From positions 1-64,000 of the forward strand of contig JAOPHQ010005744.1 in assembly GCA_030340625.1 (NCBI GenBank): DNA of 64,000 nt. The letters run 5' to 3'. Under the pieces are notes generated by a model that saw only the letters and a list, made by a program, of their open reading frames with translations, was not told the origin of the DNA and made no database searches. This document shows positions 47,936 to 57,890 of this stretch, piece after piece. Source of the DNA: Merluccius polli. Taxonomy: Eukaryota; Chordata; Actinopteri; Gadiformes; Merlucciidae. How positions within the stretch are numbered: the first letter of the stretch is position 1; every line of letters starts with the position of its first letter. Both the position numbers and the translations under genes were made by a program.

Positions 47936-48031
47936 ATCCTGTGGCGCCAGTTCCTGAAGTTCAAAGAGACCGAACTGCCTGCGAAAGAATCAGACAAGAA
48001 CCACTCAGCGCAGATCTATCAAACCTTTGAG
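47936..48031 (+). CDS. plec: Plectin exon 10 (spectrin repeat) with GC donor
   Basis: Thirty-two codons: ILWRQFLKFKETELPAKESD to KNHSAQIYQTFE. The exon is followed by GCAAGT, not GT; this is the usual context of a GC-AG intron (AG|GCAAGT). The next exon restores the mammalian-like reading (IYQTFE-SAVHAGQVKVPPG). Acceptor cattcag. Residues 314-345. Confidence 0.94.
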
Positions 48032-48099
48032 GCAAGTCATCTCTATTGTGCTCTACTCTATTGTATTCTACTATAGTACAGTATATTCTACTCTAATCT

Positions 48100-48352
48100 A
48101 CTCTACTCTATTTTATTACAGCGTATTGCATTATACTCCATTATATTTTATTACAGCGTATTGCATTATACTCTATTCTATTTTATTACAGCGTATTGCA
48201 TTATACTCTATTCTATATTATTACAGCGTATTGCATTATACTCTATTCTATATTATTACAGCGTATTGCATTATACTCTATTCTATATTATTACAGTGTA
48301 TTGCATTATACTCTATTCTATTATATTATAGTGTGTTGTATTATACTCTACC
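48100..48352. repeat. 35-bp minisatellite, about 7 copies
   Basis: The marker G(C/T)GTATTGCATTATA recurs every 35 bp at 48121, 48156, 48191, 48226, 48261 and 48296; the last unit at 48331 is more diverged. Most units carry TTATTACAG, which looks like a splice acceptor. It lies in intron 10. Confidence 0.95.
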
Positions 48353-48419
48353 CTATCCAATACTATTTTATTCTATTCTACCATCTTCTACTCTCCTCTC
48401 ATCTATCCTCTCCTGCTGG

Positions 48420-48731
48420 GATGTGTAACGGTGGATGGATGTGTAACGGTGGATGGATGTGTAACGGTGGATGGATGTGTAACGGTGGATGGATGTGTAA
48501 CGGTGGATGGATGTGTAACGGTGGATGGATGTGTAACGGTGGATGGATGTGTAAATGGTGGATGGATGTGTAACGGTGGATGGATGTGTAACGGTGGATG
48601 GATGTGTAATGGTGGATGGATGTGTAACGGTGGATGGATGTGTAACGGTGGATGGATGTGTAACGGTGGATGGATGTGTAACGGTGGATGGATGTGTAAC
48701 GGTGGATGGATGTGTAACGGTGGATGGATGT
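48420..48731. repeat. 18-bp minisatellite, about 17 copies
   Basis: The unit is GTGTAACGGTGGATGGAT. One copy near 48552 has an extra base that shifts the frame. The array ends about 30 bp before the exon 11 acceptor. The reading frames across it (MDGCVTV or HPSTVT types) are artefacts. Confidence 0.97.
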
Positions 48732-48759
48732 GTCACGCTGTCCCGTCTGTGTGCCACAG

Positions 48760-48887
48760 AGTGCGGTGCACGCCGGCCAGGTGAAGGTGCCTCCAGGTTT
48801 CCACCCCATCGATGTGGAGAAGGAGTGGGGACGCCTGCATGTGGCCATACTGGAGAGGGAGAAGCTGCTCAGGATAGAGTTTGAAAG
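48760..48887 (+). CDS. plec: Plectin exon 11 (spectrin repeat)
   Basis: Forty-two codons plus AG: SAVHAGQVKVPPGFHPIDVE, KEWGRLHVAILEREKLLRIE, FE. Nearly identical to mammals (VKVPPG-x-HP-x-DVEKEWG). Acceptor gccacag, donor GTGAGC. Residues 346-388. Confidence 0.95.
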
Positions 48888-48921
48888 GTGAGCTCAAAGC
48901 CGCTGTAGATACGAGGGTTGT

Positions 48922-48980
<59 letters not shown>

Positions 48981-50391
48981 GACAGACAGACAGCAGACGA
49001 GAGCAAGATTTTGAAAAAATGACACAAAAAATCCCTCCTCTGCTCCCTCCCTCCCTCCCTCCCTCCCTCCCTCACTCCCTACATTTCTCCAACGTTGGGA
49101 AGTGTTGCATTCAGGCACCTATGATACGCCGTGTGCACATGTGATTGACATGTACCAATATATTGGTACAGAAATGAGCCAGGAGCATTTCACTCCCTAA
49201 CAGCTGACGGATGGTTATGGCACTTCTATCAAATTATACTCAAATTATTGCTCTTAAATCTTACCCACGGCACATTTAAAGGACACCCACGGTGCGATGG
49301 CTCTTTCTGTATAAAATCAATTGCATACAGAGCAGACGATAATTCACTTACGTCAGATTGGGTTATGCTGTGGCCTGCTGGGCACTCGTCCCATTCTGCC
49401 ATTTGAAAACCCATCGATCAAGCTGTTATGACAATTCACTTGTCCACCACTCCTCCCGCAGATATAGATATCGATCTCAAAGCCCTCAGGGAGCGAATGG
49501 GCTTGGCACCTCCACCGTACGGCTGCCTTGTATAAGCCATAAATCTTATAGATTAAACTGTGTATTTATCAACCTGTAGCTCCTTTAAATAAAAGGCCCA
49601 TGTGTAATATTTATTCTCCAAAGAAAATGTCGGCCAACACGGTTCAGTTTATCTAAATGTTAAATCGATGAAACGGCGCTATCTAAACACTGTTGATTTA
49701 AAGGGTTTGGAGGACATGAGTGCGACACACACACACACACTCGCACGCACGCACGCAAAAGTCCTTCTGAGTGGTCAGAAAAGTGTCTTATTTTAGGTTT
49801 AGTCGGATCGGCAAGCACACTACAGTCATAGATTTCCTATTTGCTGGTCTAGTAAATATCCCGCTATATTCCAGTGATAATTTGTTGTCATGTCTGGGAG
49901 AGGGCTGGTCCGTCTGTCACAAGACCGCCTGCTCATCCAGCTCTCCCTGATGGCTCTGAGAAAGGCTGAACTCAACGGAGACATTTGTCTCATTCGGGGT
50001 TTTGGTTTTGGTTTTGTTTTGAACCGGATTGGTTGTTTGGTGCGGACAGTCAGTTGGACCATGGCATTTATGTCGGACCCTCACAGGGTAGAGTATCTGC
50101 TCTGTCGCAGACCGCCGTAAGTTGCGAGAGAGGACTTTTGTTTAGCACTTGCGTGTTTCTTTGTGTCCTTTTTTTCTCGTGAAAATGTTTCTTATATCTG
50201 TCATACACACTGTGCAAAGTGCGGGTCGGTTGATTCGAGTTATGGATGTATGGCTAACGTCACACTTTTGAGATGTTGAAGTCGGCCTTGAGTCGAAGGA
50301 GGTGGGGAGGGACCATCCTGCTGCTTAACGTGCAACACGGCGTCCTCCTCCTTCTCCCTTTCAACCCTTTGTTTCCTCCACACCCCCTCAG
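48888..50391. other. Intron 11
   Basis: A GA tract at 48926-48971 and a 20-bp perfect palindrome at 49151-49170. No exon recognised. Confidence 0.75.
49151..49170. repeat. 20-bp perfect palindrome
   Basis: The half-site TGTACCAATA is followed directly by its reverse complement. Function unknown. Confidence 0.7.
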
Positions 50392-50485
50392 ACTCGAGAG
50401 ACTCCAGAGGATCGTCACCAAAGTGCAGATGGAGTCGGTCTCCTGCGAGGAGCAGCTCAACCAGCTGGAGAGCCAGATGCAGACA
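50392..50485 (+). CDS. plec: Plectin exon 12 (spectrin repeat)
   Basis: Completes Arg388, then LERLQRIVTKVQMESVSCEE and QLNQLESQMQT. Acceptor ccctcag, donor GTGAGT, ends on a codon boundary. Residues 388-419. Confidence 0.94.
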
Positions 50486-50912
50486 GTGAGTCGCACACAC
50501 ACACACACACACACACACAGACCCTGGTCCTAGATAGACCCCTGTCCCAGACAGGTCGCCGTTCCTGGGGAGAACACTAGGACCCTGTTCTCCCTCTGTC
50601 TGTTTCCATTCATCCAGGATTACTAGTCAGCAATCACTTTGTCCACTCACATGGCTTTTGTGGGTTTTCCACCATGAGCTAAGACCTGAGAGATTTCAAC
50701 CTATTACAGAACGGACGTCTGGATAGTTTCACTCATTCACTTATTCCAGATATCAATGTGTGATAAATATTAATATAGAAACATTGTGTAATGTCTCTGA
50801 GATGAATTGGTATTTAATGAGCTGCCATTCACTGTTATTGCTTAGTTATTGCTTGCTCCTGTGGCTAATAAATGGCTGAGAAACTAAATGTGAACGTGTT
50901 TCGACCCCACAG

Positions 50913-51067
50913 GACATCCGCCTACAAAATTCGGGGAAACCGGCTCGGCACACGGCCGAGGTGGAGCGGGACCTGGACAAGGCCGACGGCATGATCCGCA
51001 TGCTCTTCACCGACGTGCAGTTCCTGAAGGACGGGCGCCACCTGCAGGCTGACCAGATATATCGCAG
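50913..51067 (+). CDS. plec: Plectin exon 13 (spectrin repeat)
   Basis: Fifty-one codons plus AG: DIRLQNSGKPARHTAEVERD, LDKADGMIRMLFTDVQFLKD, GRHLQADQIYR. Conserved VERDLDKAD and LKDGRH blocks. Acceptor cccacag, donor GTCAGT. Residues 420-471. Confidence 0.95.
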
Positions 51068-51350
51068 GTCAGTGGCACACGACTCAAGTTTCAACTCCAC
51101 TTTTGGCTGCAAAAAAGTTACTTTTGCAGCCCAAAAGTGTGTCACAGAGCGAGATTAAACAGCACAGAAGAAAACATGAAAAAGAAAATAGATAAAATAA
51201 ATAAAAACAAGGGATCGAAATAGTATAAAAACCAATGAATAAGACACTAAATGTTTCTTTTCATTTGTGCATTCAGATATGAATCATGTATCCTTCTAAT
51301 GTGTGCAGAGCAAACAAACCAATTCTCCTTTTTTGTATTCATCCCTGCAG

Positions 51351-51669
51351 GGTTTACCGCCTCCACGAGCGCCTGGTGAACCTGCGCAGCGACCACAACC
51401 TGCGTCTGAAGACGGCCGCCCCGGTCCAGAGCCAGGTGGTCCAGCCTAACCAGGCGGCCCAGCAGCAGACCTGGGCGGAGCTGGACGACGTCACGCTGCG
51501 CTACACCCAGGACCTCCTGGCCTGGGTGGAGGAGAACCAGCGGCGCATCAACGAGTCCGAGTGGGGGTCGGACCTGCCCACCGTCGAGTCCAACCTGGGC
51601 AGCCACAGGGGTCTTCACCAGAGCATCGAGGACTTCAGGACCAAGATCGAAAGGGCCAAGTCTGATGAG
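51351..51669 (+). CDS. plec: Plectin exon 14 (spectrin repeats)
   Basis: Completes Arg471, then 106 codons from VYRLHERLVNLRSDHNLRLK, through LRYTQDLLAWVEENQRRINE, to GSHRGLHQSIEDFRTKIERA-KSDE. Conserved plakin sequence, with a divergent Gln-rich stretch in the middle. Acceptor cctgcag, donor GTATAT. Residues 471-577. Confidence 0.96.
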
Positions 51670-52163
51670 GTATATGCCAGGGTCGGACATTCACTTTTTT
51701 TGCCCTCATTTAATATGCCATGGGGGCATTTTCGATTAATTTCCAGGGCAATTTTATTATTTTTTATTATTTTATTTTTATTTTTATTTTTATTATAACA
51801 TGTTCAGAAATACCTTCTTTTTTTTTTACCTATGTTGCATGACAGACCAATACTGAATGACTCCAATGAAAAATAACGCTAAAGTGAACTCAAACTATAT
51901 TTTGCTTAAGGACAAAATGCCTGCGAGCCTCCGTTAATTTTCTGACGCTGTACTACTGCCACTAAAAAACAATATTCAATATTACCATCGAAACACCAGG
52001 GACCTCTACGCCTTATTGGTTTGTTTGACTGATTTAATCGACGACGAACTCGGTCCTGCAATTATTTTGATTACGCATTTATTTGTATATAATCTCTCTC
52101 TTTGTTTGTATTGTCGCTCTGCTATTTTCTCTATAAGTCATAATAAAAATGTACTCTATTTAG
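51670..52163. other. Intron 14
   Basis: AT-rich, with T-runs. Nothing else recognised. Confidence 0.75.
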
Positions 52164-52241
52164 GGACAGCTGTCTCCTGTGAGCAAGGGGACATACAGAA
52201 CTTACCTGGGGAAACTGGAACTTCAGTATGCCAAACTACTG
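52164..52241 (+). CDS. plec: Plectin exon 15 (spectrin repeat)
   Basis: Twenty-six codons: GQLSPVSKGTYRTYLGKLEL then QYAKLL. Acceptor atttag, donor GTAAAT. Residues 578-603. Confidence 0.95.
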
Positions 52242-52943
52242 GTAAATATACTGTTGATATACTACATCATATATTATAAATACTACATTATATGCTATTT
52301 CAACACTTACAATGTACAATTTATTTATATCATCACCGATACACCTGACCTTACCACAGTATCTATATCATGGTCACTTTACCCCTGCAACATTATTTAT
52401 AGCATGGTCACTTACTTGTAATATTATTTATATATGGTCACTTTACAGTGCATTACTTTTATATCATGTATACCTTGCAGTATTGTTTATATCATGATCA
52501 CCTATTTTTGCAATATCTTCATATCATGGTCACTTACTTGACAATACTTTTTATATCATGCCACTTTTTTATCCTCAGTACTTGCTTTTGCACATTGTCT
52601 GTTGCAGGTTGTTTGTTTTTCTGTTTTATTGTGTAGAATATAAGATATGTATGTCTGTTCGTTGTGTTTCTGCCCTTTCGGCTTTTTAATTCTGTAGTGT
52701 ATACTACACTGTTCTGCTGCTGTGATAAGTACATTTCCCCGTTGTGGGATGAATAAAGTAAATCTAGTCTAATCTTATATTATTATGAAATATACTGCAT
52801 TATTGGTATCATAAAGTAAATTATCTGTATCTGACATCAGTATGTTCAGGCTAAAAGTGTGTGACCATGTCATGCAATAAATGGTTAAATCTTTGGCATG
52901 AGTGATTTCTGACAGAAGTGAATGAACTCATGAAATCTTTCAG
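52242..52943. other. Intron 15 with repeat remnant
   Basis: Tandem-like blocks of ATATCATGGTCACTT type recur at about 52365-52560. Near 52730-52780 is a reverse-oriented copy of the fish repeat end (CCCGTTGTGGGATGAATAAA). Confidence 0.6.
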
Positions 52944-53106
52944 AACTCCTCCAAGTCTCGCCTGAGGAACCTGGAGTCCCTCAACGGTTTCGTCAGCGCC
53001 TGCCACCAAGGAGCTGATGTGGCTCAACGACAAGGAGGAGGAGGAGGTCAACTTCGACTGGAGCGACAGAAACACCAACATGACCGCCAAGAAGGACAAC
53101 TACTCG
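52944..53106 (+). CDS. plec: Plectin exon 16 (spectrin repeat) with a +1 frameshift
   Basis: It starts NSSKSRLRNLESLNGFVSA as expected. The sequence then reads GCC-T-GCCACC, so the expected ATKELMWLNDKEEEEVNFDW is found only in the next frame, continuing to SDRNTNMTAKKDNYS. The exon is 163 nt, one more than the 162 needed to keep phase with exons 15 and 17. The extra base is the T near 53001. Read literally, it would truncate every plectin isoform; an assembly or sequencing error, or a rare allele, is more likely, since all other exons are intact. Acceptor tttcag, donor GTGAGT. Confidence 0.93.
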
Positions 53107-53351
53107 GTGAGTTTCCTGAGTCTCCTGAGTCATTCTCGGTTCAGCAGTTGGCCTCCCGAAGTTCACAAAGGACACGATCCTTTATTGGCCGTGGTTCATT
53201 TTTCTGTTCTGAAAATGTTTTGCAACCCTGACTTTGTACATTTTTTCTGTTCATATGCACCTATATGAGACCTTTCAACATAAAAGGGAATGAGAAGCAA
53301 CAGGTGACTTGATCGTATTGTGAACGCGCGTCTCTTTTCTGTCCTCTTCAG

Positions 53352-53456
53352 GGTCTGATGCGAGAGCTGGAGCTGAGGGAGAAGAAGATCAACGACATCC
53401 AGACCACCGGGGACCGGCTGATCAGGGAGGGACACCCGGGCAAGAAGACAGTGGAG
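53352..53456 (+). CDS. plec: Plectin exon 17 (spectrin repeat)
   Basis: Thirty-five codons: GLMRELELREKKINDIQTTG then DRLIREGHPGKKTVE. Acceptor cttcag, donor GTAAAT. Residues 658-692 (frameshift ignored). Confidence 0.95.
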
Positions 53457-53791
53457 GTAAATACGATAACACGACAACGCTGAAAGAAAATAATTTATAG
53501 GTCCATGCCAACAACATATTGGTATATCATCTTATATAACACACACACACTCTGTCTCTGTGTATAAAGCTCTTTGAGTGCCTCGAAAATAACTATATAA
53601 CTGCAAGAAAATATGTTTATCGTGAATTATTATATGATGTCAACCCTGCTTTTTGATTCTGACCTAAAGCACATTAGGTGTAATCCCGACCTCTTTATAA
53701 AACAAATCGTTGTATAAAGCATGTATCACCAACATGTATTGGGACATGTGAGCTCATCTCCTCTCTGTCTGTCTGTCTGTCTGTCCTCCAG

Positions 53792-53887
53792 GCCTTCACA
53801 GCCGCCCTGCAGACCCAGTGGAGCTGGCTCCTCCAGCTGTGCTGCTGCATCGAGGCTCACCTCAAGGAGAACACCGCCCACTACCAG
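53792..53887 (+). CDS. plec: Plectin exon 18 (spectrin repeat)
   Basis: Thirty-two codons: AFTAALQTQWSWLLQLCCCI then EAHLKENTAHYQ. The LQTQWSW and CCCIEAHLKEN blocks are conserved plakin motifs. Acceptor cctccag, donor GTAGAT. Residues 693-724. Confidence 0.96.
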
Positions 53888-54048
53888 GTAGATGCACTGT
53901 TATGGATCCCACTGCTTTTACTGGTTAGACCCAGAACCACGCTATGATTGGCTAAGTTTAGGTACTAGCAAACCTGTTGCCCCTCGGCGCCACCGGACCC
54001 ATCGGGCGCCGCGTCTGACGAGTCTCCGCTTTCCGTCCCTCTCCTCAG

Positions 54049-54174
54049 TTCTTCGCCGACGTGAAGGAGGCTCAGGACAAGATAAAGAAGATGCAGGAGA
54101 ACATCAAGAAGAAGTACAGCTGCGACCGCTCCACCACCGCCACGCGCCTCGAGGACCTGCTGCAGGACGCCACG
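54049..54174 (+). CDS. plec: Plectin exon 19 (spectrin repeat)
   Basis: Forty-two codons: FFADVKEAQDKIKKMQENIK then KKYSCDRSTTATRLEDLLQD-AT. KYSCDRS is conserved in all plakins. Acceptor cctcag, donor GTACGC. Residues 725-766. Confidence 0.96.
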
Positions 54175-54581
54175 GTACGCTCGCTCACGGTTTTAATATT
54201 TTATTAATATAGCACCAGGGACCAGCCAATGGCAGATAGATTTGACCATGTGGCAGGTACAAAGCATGCATGGTTACGTATTAAAACGATTGCTTGGCCG
54301 ATTCTTTCACTGGCAGATAAAAAGGCACAATTTTGAAAGTTAACTTTGGACCCTGTATCACGCTTTTCTAGGACGTCATTTTACGAGTCACTTGTGAAAA
54401 AGACAATACAATAGTGTAATAAACAAACAAATATCAATACAAAGTTACATTAAAACGCATTTAAAAAGCATACACATTAAGTAACAGAAGGAGAGACAGA
54501 GAGGTGAGGGGAGTTCAACATTAAAATTAGACTTTTAGACGTTTACATTCTCATCGTGTTTTCCATGGTCTTCACCAACAG

Positions 54582-54734
54582 GAGGAGAAGGAGCAGCTGA
54601 ACGAGGTGAAGACCAACGTCAGCAGCCTGAACAAGAGGGCCCGCTCCATCATCCAGCTGAAGCCACGCAACCCCACCACCTCCGTCAAAGGAAAGCTGCC
54701 CATCCAGGCCGTCTGTGACTTCAAGCAGGCCGAG
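54582..54734 (+). CDS. plec: Plectin exon 20 (spectrin repeat into SH3)
   Basis: Fifty-one codons: EEKEQLNEVKTNVSSLNKRA, RSIIQLKPRNPTTSVKGKLP, IQAVCDFKQAE. The end (AVCDFKQ) is the first strand of the SH3 fold inserted in the plakin domain. Acceptor caacag, donor GTTAGG. Residues 767-817. Confidence 0.95.
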
Positions 54735-55043
54735 GTTAGGATTCAGGATGTCTATAATTCGCCACCTGTCTAAAAATTCAAGGAACGGTCCCCAAAGGTC
54801 CTTCAGATTTGTTTGCAGAATCAGACTCAATATTTTATTTTGCCGGTATATTTTACACATACAAGGAAAGTGACTTGGTGAGGTTGGTGCATAAATGATA
54901 TAAAGCAACACCATATAAGCAAAATATTAACAAAATATTGAACAAGAAGCACGAATTTACAATATCTACACACACAAAAGGCCAAGAGACAAGGCCAAGA
55001 CACCACCACTGGTCGTCTGACGGTGGCCTGCTGATGTTTGCAG

Positions 55044-55198
55044 ATCACGGTCCACAAGGGAGACGAATGCGCTCTGCTGAACAACTCGCAGCCCTTCAAG
55101 TGGAAGGTCCTGAACCGCTCCGGCAACGAGGCAGTGGTCCCGTCTGTGTGCTTCATGGTTCCTCCGGTCAACAAGGATGCAATGGACAGTGTGGCGAG
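55044..55198 (+). CDS. plec: Plectin exon 21 (SH3 domain)
   Basis: Fifty-one codons plus AG: ITVHKGDECALLNNSQPFKW, KVLNRSGNEAVVPSVCFMVP, PVNKDAMDSVA. The KGDEC, WKVL and VPSVCF elements mark the plakin SH3, which packs against spectrin repeats and lacks a typical Pro-binding pocket. Acceptor ttgcag, donor GTGAGG. Residues 818-869. Confidence 0.95.
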
Positions 55199-55212
55199 GT
55201 GAGGAAACCTAA

Positions 55213-55267
55213 TACTATACTATACTATACTATACTATACTATACTATACTACTACTACTACTACTA
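55213..55267. repeat. (ACTAT)n-(ACT)n microsatellite
   Basis: About seven 5-bp units then about five ACT units, starting 15 bases after exon 21. Confidence 0.9.
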
Positions 55268-55323
55268 TAATACTTTCATTAACATGCACTCACAAATCTT
55301 CTGTTTTCTCCTCTTCCCCCCAG

Positions 55324-55450
55324 TCTGGACACAGGCCACCAGCAGATGGTGACCCTGTGGCAGCGGCTGCATGTGGACATGAAGGGTCTGCTGTCATGGC
55401 AGTACCTGATGAAGGACATCACACTGATCCGCTCCTGGAACATCACCATG
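55324..55450 (+). CDS. plec: Plectin exon 22 (spectrin repeat)
   Basis: Completes Ser869, then LDTGHQQMVTLWQRLHVDMK, GLLSWQYLMKDITLIRSWNI, TM. Acceptor ccccag, donor GTCAGT. Residues 869-911. Confidence 0.95.
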
Positions 55451-55599
55451 GTCAGTCCATTGATTCAGTCCAACAGTTATCCACCAGTTAAAATCAACAA
55501 ATATTAGTTGTGCTTCGACGCAAAATGGTATACTTGAAGCTGGGATAAAAAGGCATAGCAGGCAGTTGGATGATACTATAACACACCATCCTCCCACAG

Positions 55600-55783
55600 T
55601 TTAAGAGCATGAAGCCGGACGAGTACCGGCTGATCATCCGGAACCTGCAGCTCCACTACCAGGACTTCCTCCGCGACAGCCAGGAGTCGCAGCAGTTTGG
55701 ACCTGAGGACCGCCAGAAGGTGGAGGAGGAGTACAACAAGACCACTCAGTACTTCGACAACCTGCTCAACTTCATGGAGAAAG
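55600..55783 (+). CDS. plec: Plectin exon 23 (spectrin repeat)
   Basis: Sixty-one codons plus G: FKSMKPDEYRLIIRNLQLHY, QDFLRDSQESQQFGPEDRQK, VEEEYNKTTQYFDNLLNFME-K. LRDSQ and FGPEDR are conserved. Acceptor cccacag, donor GTGAGA; it leaves phase 1. Residues 912-972. Confidence 0.95.
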
Positions 55784-56005
55784 GTGAGACGGGTTATCAC
55801 CGCTTATCAGTATCTTTACCTGAGTTTTACACCTTTTTGACCTTTACTTTTCAGTTTCAGTTGTGTCTCTTCGATGTTTTTCACCTCTGGTTGTTTGCTT
55901 TACCCCTGAGACGGTTTAAAGGAACGTGACAAAGGGTCTAAAATGGAGATATACTGTAGCTAGTGTATGAAAACCTGAATGTAATTGTCTGTTCGCTTTT
56001 TTTAG

Positions 56006-56026
56006 GGAAGGTTTTAAAACCCAAAG
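56006..56026 (+). CDS. plec: Candidate 21-nt micro-exon between exons 23 and 24
   Basis: A strong acceptor (cttttttttag) and donor (AAAG|GTGAGT) enclose 21 nt. Entering in phase 1 from exon 23 it encodes GKVLKPK and leaves in phase 1, so exon 24 reads on unchanged (MEK-GKVLKPK-GEKDESACK). Skipping it also keeps frame. I know of no described plectin exon here. It would add a basic linker within the plakin domain. Chance of matching phase is one in three, but both splice sites are unusually good. Confidence 0.55.
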
Positions 56027-56708
56027 GTGAGTGATGTTTTAGCTCAACGAAGGCCTATTTTGTTAAGCTTCGGCTCACCAGGCATGCGTATGGCCTATGC
56101 TTCTGAACCTTGAATGGGATTTTCGAAGGTGTGTATTTGTTGTTTTTGTGTTGCTTTGTCCCCACAGTGAGTAAAATAAATAAATCACGCTCACATTACA
56201 GCTTCCTCTGGCTCAGATAAGGATTCAGGATGACAGCATGTGTTCGTCAGTTGTTTGGTTCACGGCTCAGGATTGTTTTAATGCAGTAGAAGGCAAAATA
56301 CGTTGGTTGTTAAGCTGCGTTTCGTTGTTGCGACGCACAAAGAACAGTAAAACGGTATCACCGAATAGCTTCTCACCGGCAATTATGTGTTACGTATGCT
56401 TTGAGTGTACATTTAACTGTGTGTCGTTTGCCACAGCACACACACCACTGAATGTGTCTGTAAGCACACTTAAAAATAGATATTGCAACCAAACACGTTT
56501 TGTGCTTGCTTGCAATATGTGTGTTTAAAGTTTTTTTTCAGCAGATGTTGAACCTGATTCAGTCAACCCCCCTGCGACGACAAACTATGAACACACAACC
56601 CTATGATCCACAATCTCATATCGCTCACACACGCATTGACCTCATCATCGATCACGCATTTAATCCCGTTTCCCGTTTCTTTCGTTCCTTCACCCGAAAT
56701 GATGACAG

Positions 56709-56866
56709 GTGAGAAGGACGAGTCGGCGTGTAAGTCGTACACCTCGCAGCTGAAGGACCTGCGCGTGCGCATCGAGGACTGCGAGACGCACACGGTCAAC
56801 CGCATTCGCCGGCCCCTGGGAGAGGAACCGCTGAGGGAGTGCCTCCTCAAAACCACCGAGCAGAAG
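56709..56866 (+). CDS. plec: Plectin exon 24 (spectrin repeat)
   Basis: Completes Gly973, then EKDESACKSYTSQLKDLRVR, IEDCETHTVNRIRRPLGEEP, LRECLLKTTEQK. Acceptor atgacag, donor GTACAG. Residues 973-1025. Confidence 0.95.
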
Positions 56867-56987
56867 GTACAGGGTCTAGTTTTTGAAAACCAATACATTT
56901 GATTTGATTTGCGTATGTGAGCGTGATCAACGTGCTCCACTGTGACTTTAAAGTCCTAAATTTCTGTCGCCGTCTCTCTCTGTACAG

Positions 56988-57166
56988 AAAGAGCACAACG
57001 AGCTGGACCGCATCAAGAAGGAGGTGGACACCGTGTCCCAGAAGACCCAGGAGGTGCTGTCCTCGCCGCAGCCGCCCGCGTCCGCCCCGGCCCTGCGCTC
57101 CGAGCTCCAGGTCACCGTGCAGAAGATGGACCACGCCCACATGCTCTCCTCCGTCTACCTGGAGAA
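56988..57166 (+). CDS. plec: Plectin exon 25 (spectrin repeat)
   Basis: Fifty-nine codons plus AA: KEHNELDRIKKEVDTVSQKT, QEVLSSPQPPASAPALRSEL, QVTVQKMDHAHMLSSVYLE. Acceptor tgtacag, donor GTGAGT. Residues 1026-1085. Confidence 0.94.
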
Positions 57167-57357
57167 GTGAGTTCAGCTGGCCCAAAAGAAAAAAACTACT
57201 GGTGTAGATCAGTGTTTCTTAAATGGGGGGTACTTTGAAGGATTGCAGGGGGTATTAGGAACACAAAACGTGAATTTAACGTTATTCATAATACTGATAT
57301 TTACCAGTTTTCACACAATGACACAATGTCTTTTTCCTCATCTCTGTCACCCTCCAG

Positions 57358-57496
57358 GCTGAAGACGGTGGAGCTGGTGATCCGCAGCAGCCAGGGGGCC
57401 GAGGGGGTGCTGAAGAAGTACGAAGACAACCTGCGCGACGTCTACACCGTGCCCAACGACGTCAAGGAGGTGGAAACCTGCCGAGCCGACCTCAAG
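57358..57496 (+). CDS. plec: Plectin exon 26 (spectrin repeat)
   Basis: Completes Lys1085, then LKTVELVIRSSQGAEGVLKK, YEDNLRDVYTVPNDVKEVET, CRADLK. Acceptor cctccag, donor GTAACA. Residues 1085-1131. Confidence 0.94.
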
Positions 57497-57530
57497 GTAA
57501 CAAAGATGGCTGTGGCTTTCTTCATACTAT

Positions 57531-57720
57531 ATATAAGATAAGATAAGATAAGATAGTCCTTTATTAATCCCCCTTATGAGAATTTCACAGGTGACCAGCA
57601 GTACAGTGGGAAAAGAGAGTACGAAAACAGAGTATATATACAATAGATTTACCAATTTGAAATAAGATTATAATAAAAAACTATTAGAATAAGATAAAAT
57701 AAACATACTATATACATGTA
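57531..57720. repeat. Fish interspersed repeat fragment in intron 26
   Basis: It starts with (AAGAT)n, then TCCTTTATTAATCCC, then AT-rich sequence. The box resembles those at 8010 and 52730. Boundaries are approximate. Confidence 0.5.
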
Positions 57721-57890
57721 ACTGTCCTGTAAATGTCATTTGGGCAATAACCTTTTTTGGTTCATTGAATGAATCAAAAATGTATCATTAATCATTCAAA
57801 TCAATGATGTGTTTCTTTCTTTCTTTTTTCCTCCTTCCTTCCTTCCTTCCTGCCATCCTTCCTTCTCTCTCCACTTCTCTACTCCTGCAG

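Noticed and set aside
48368..48884. Frames with MDGCVTV or HPSTVT repeats
   Set aside because: Translations of the 18-bp minisatellite.
56500..56712. Open frame ending at the exon 24 acceptor, with a possible acceptor near 56540
   Set aside because: Its apparent GTGAGA donor is the first bases of exon 24; no plectin match.
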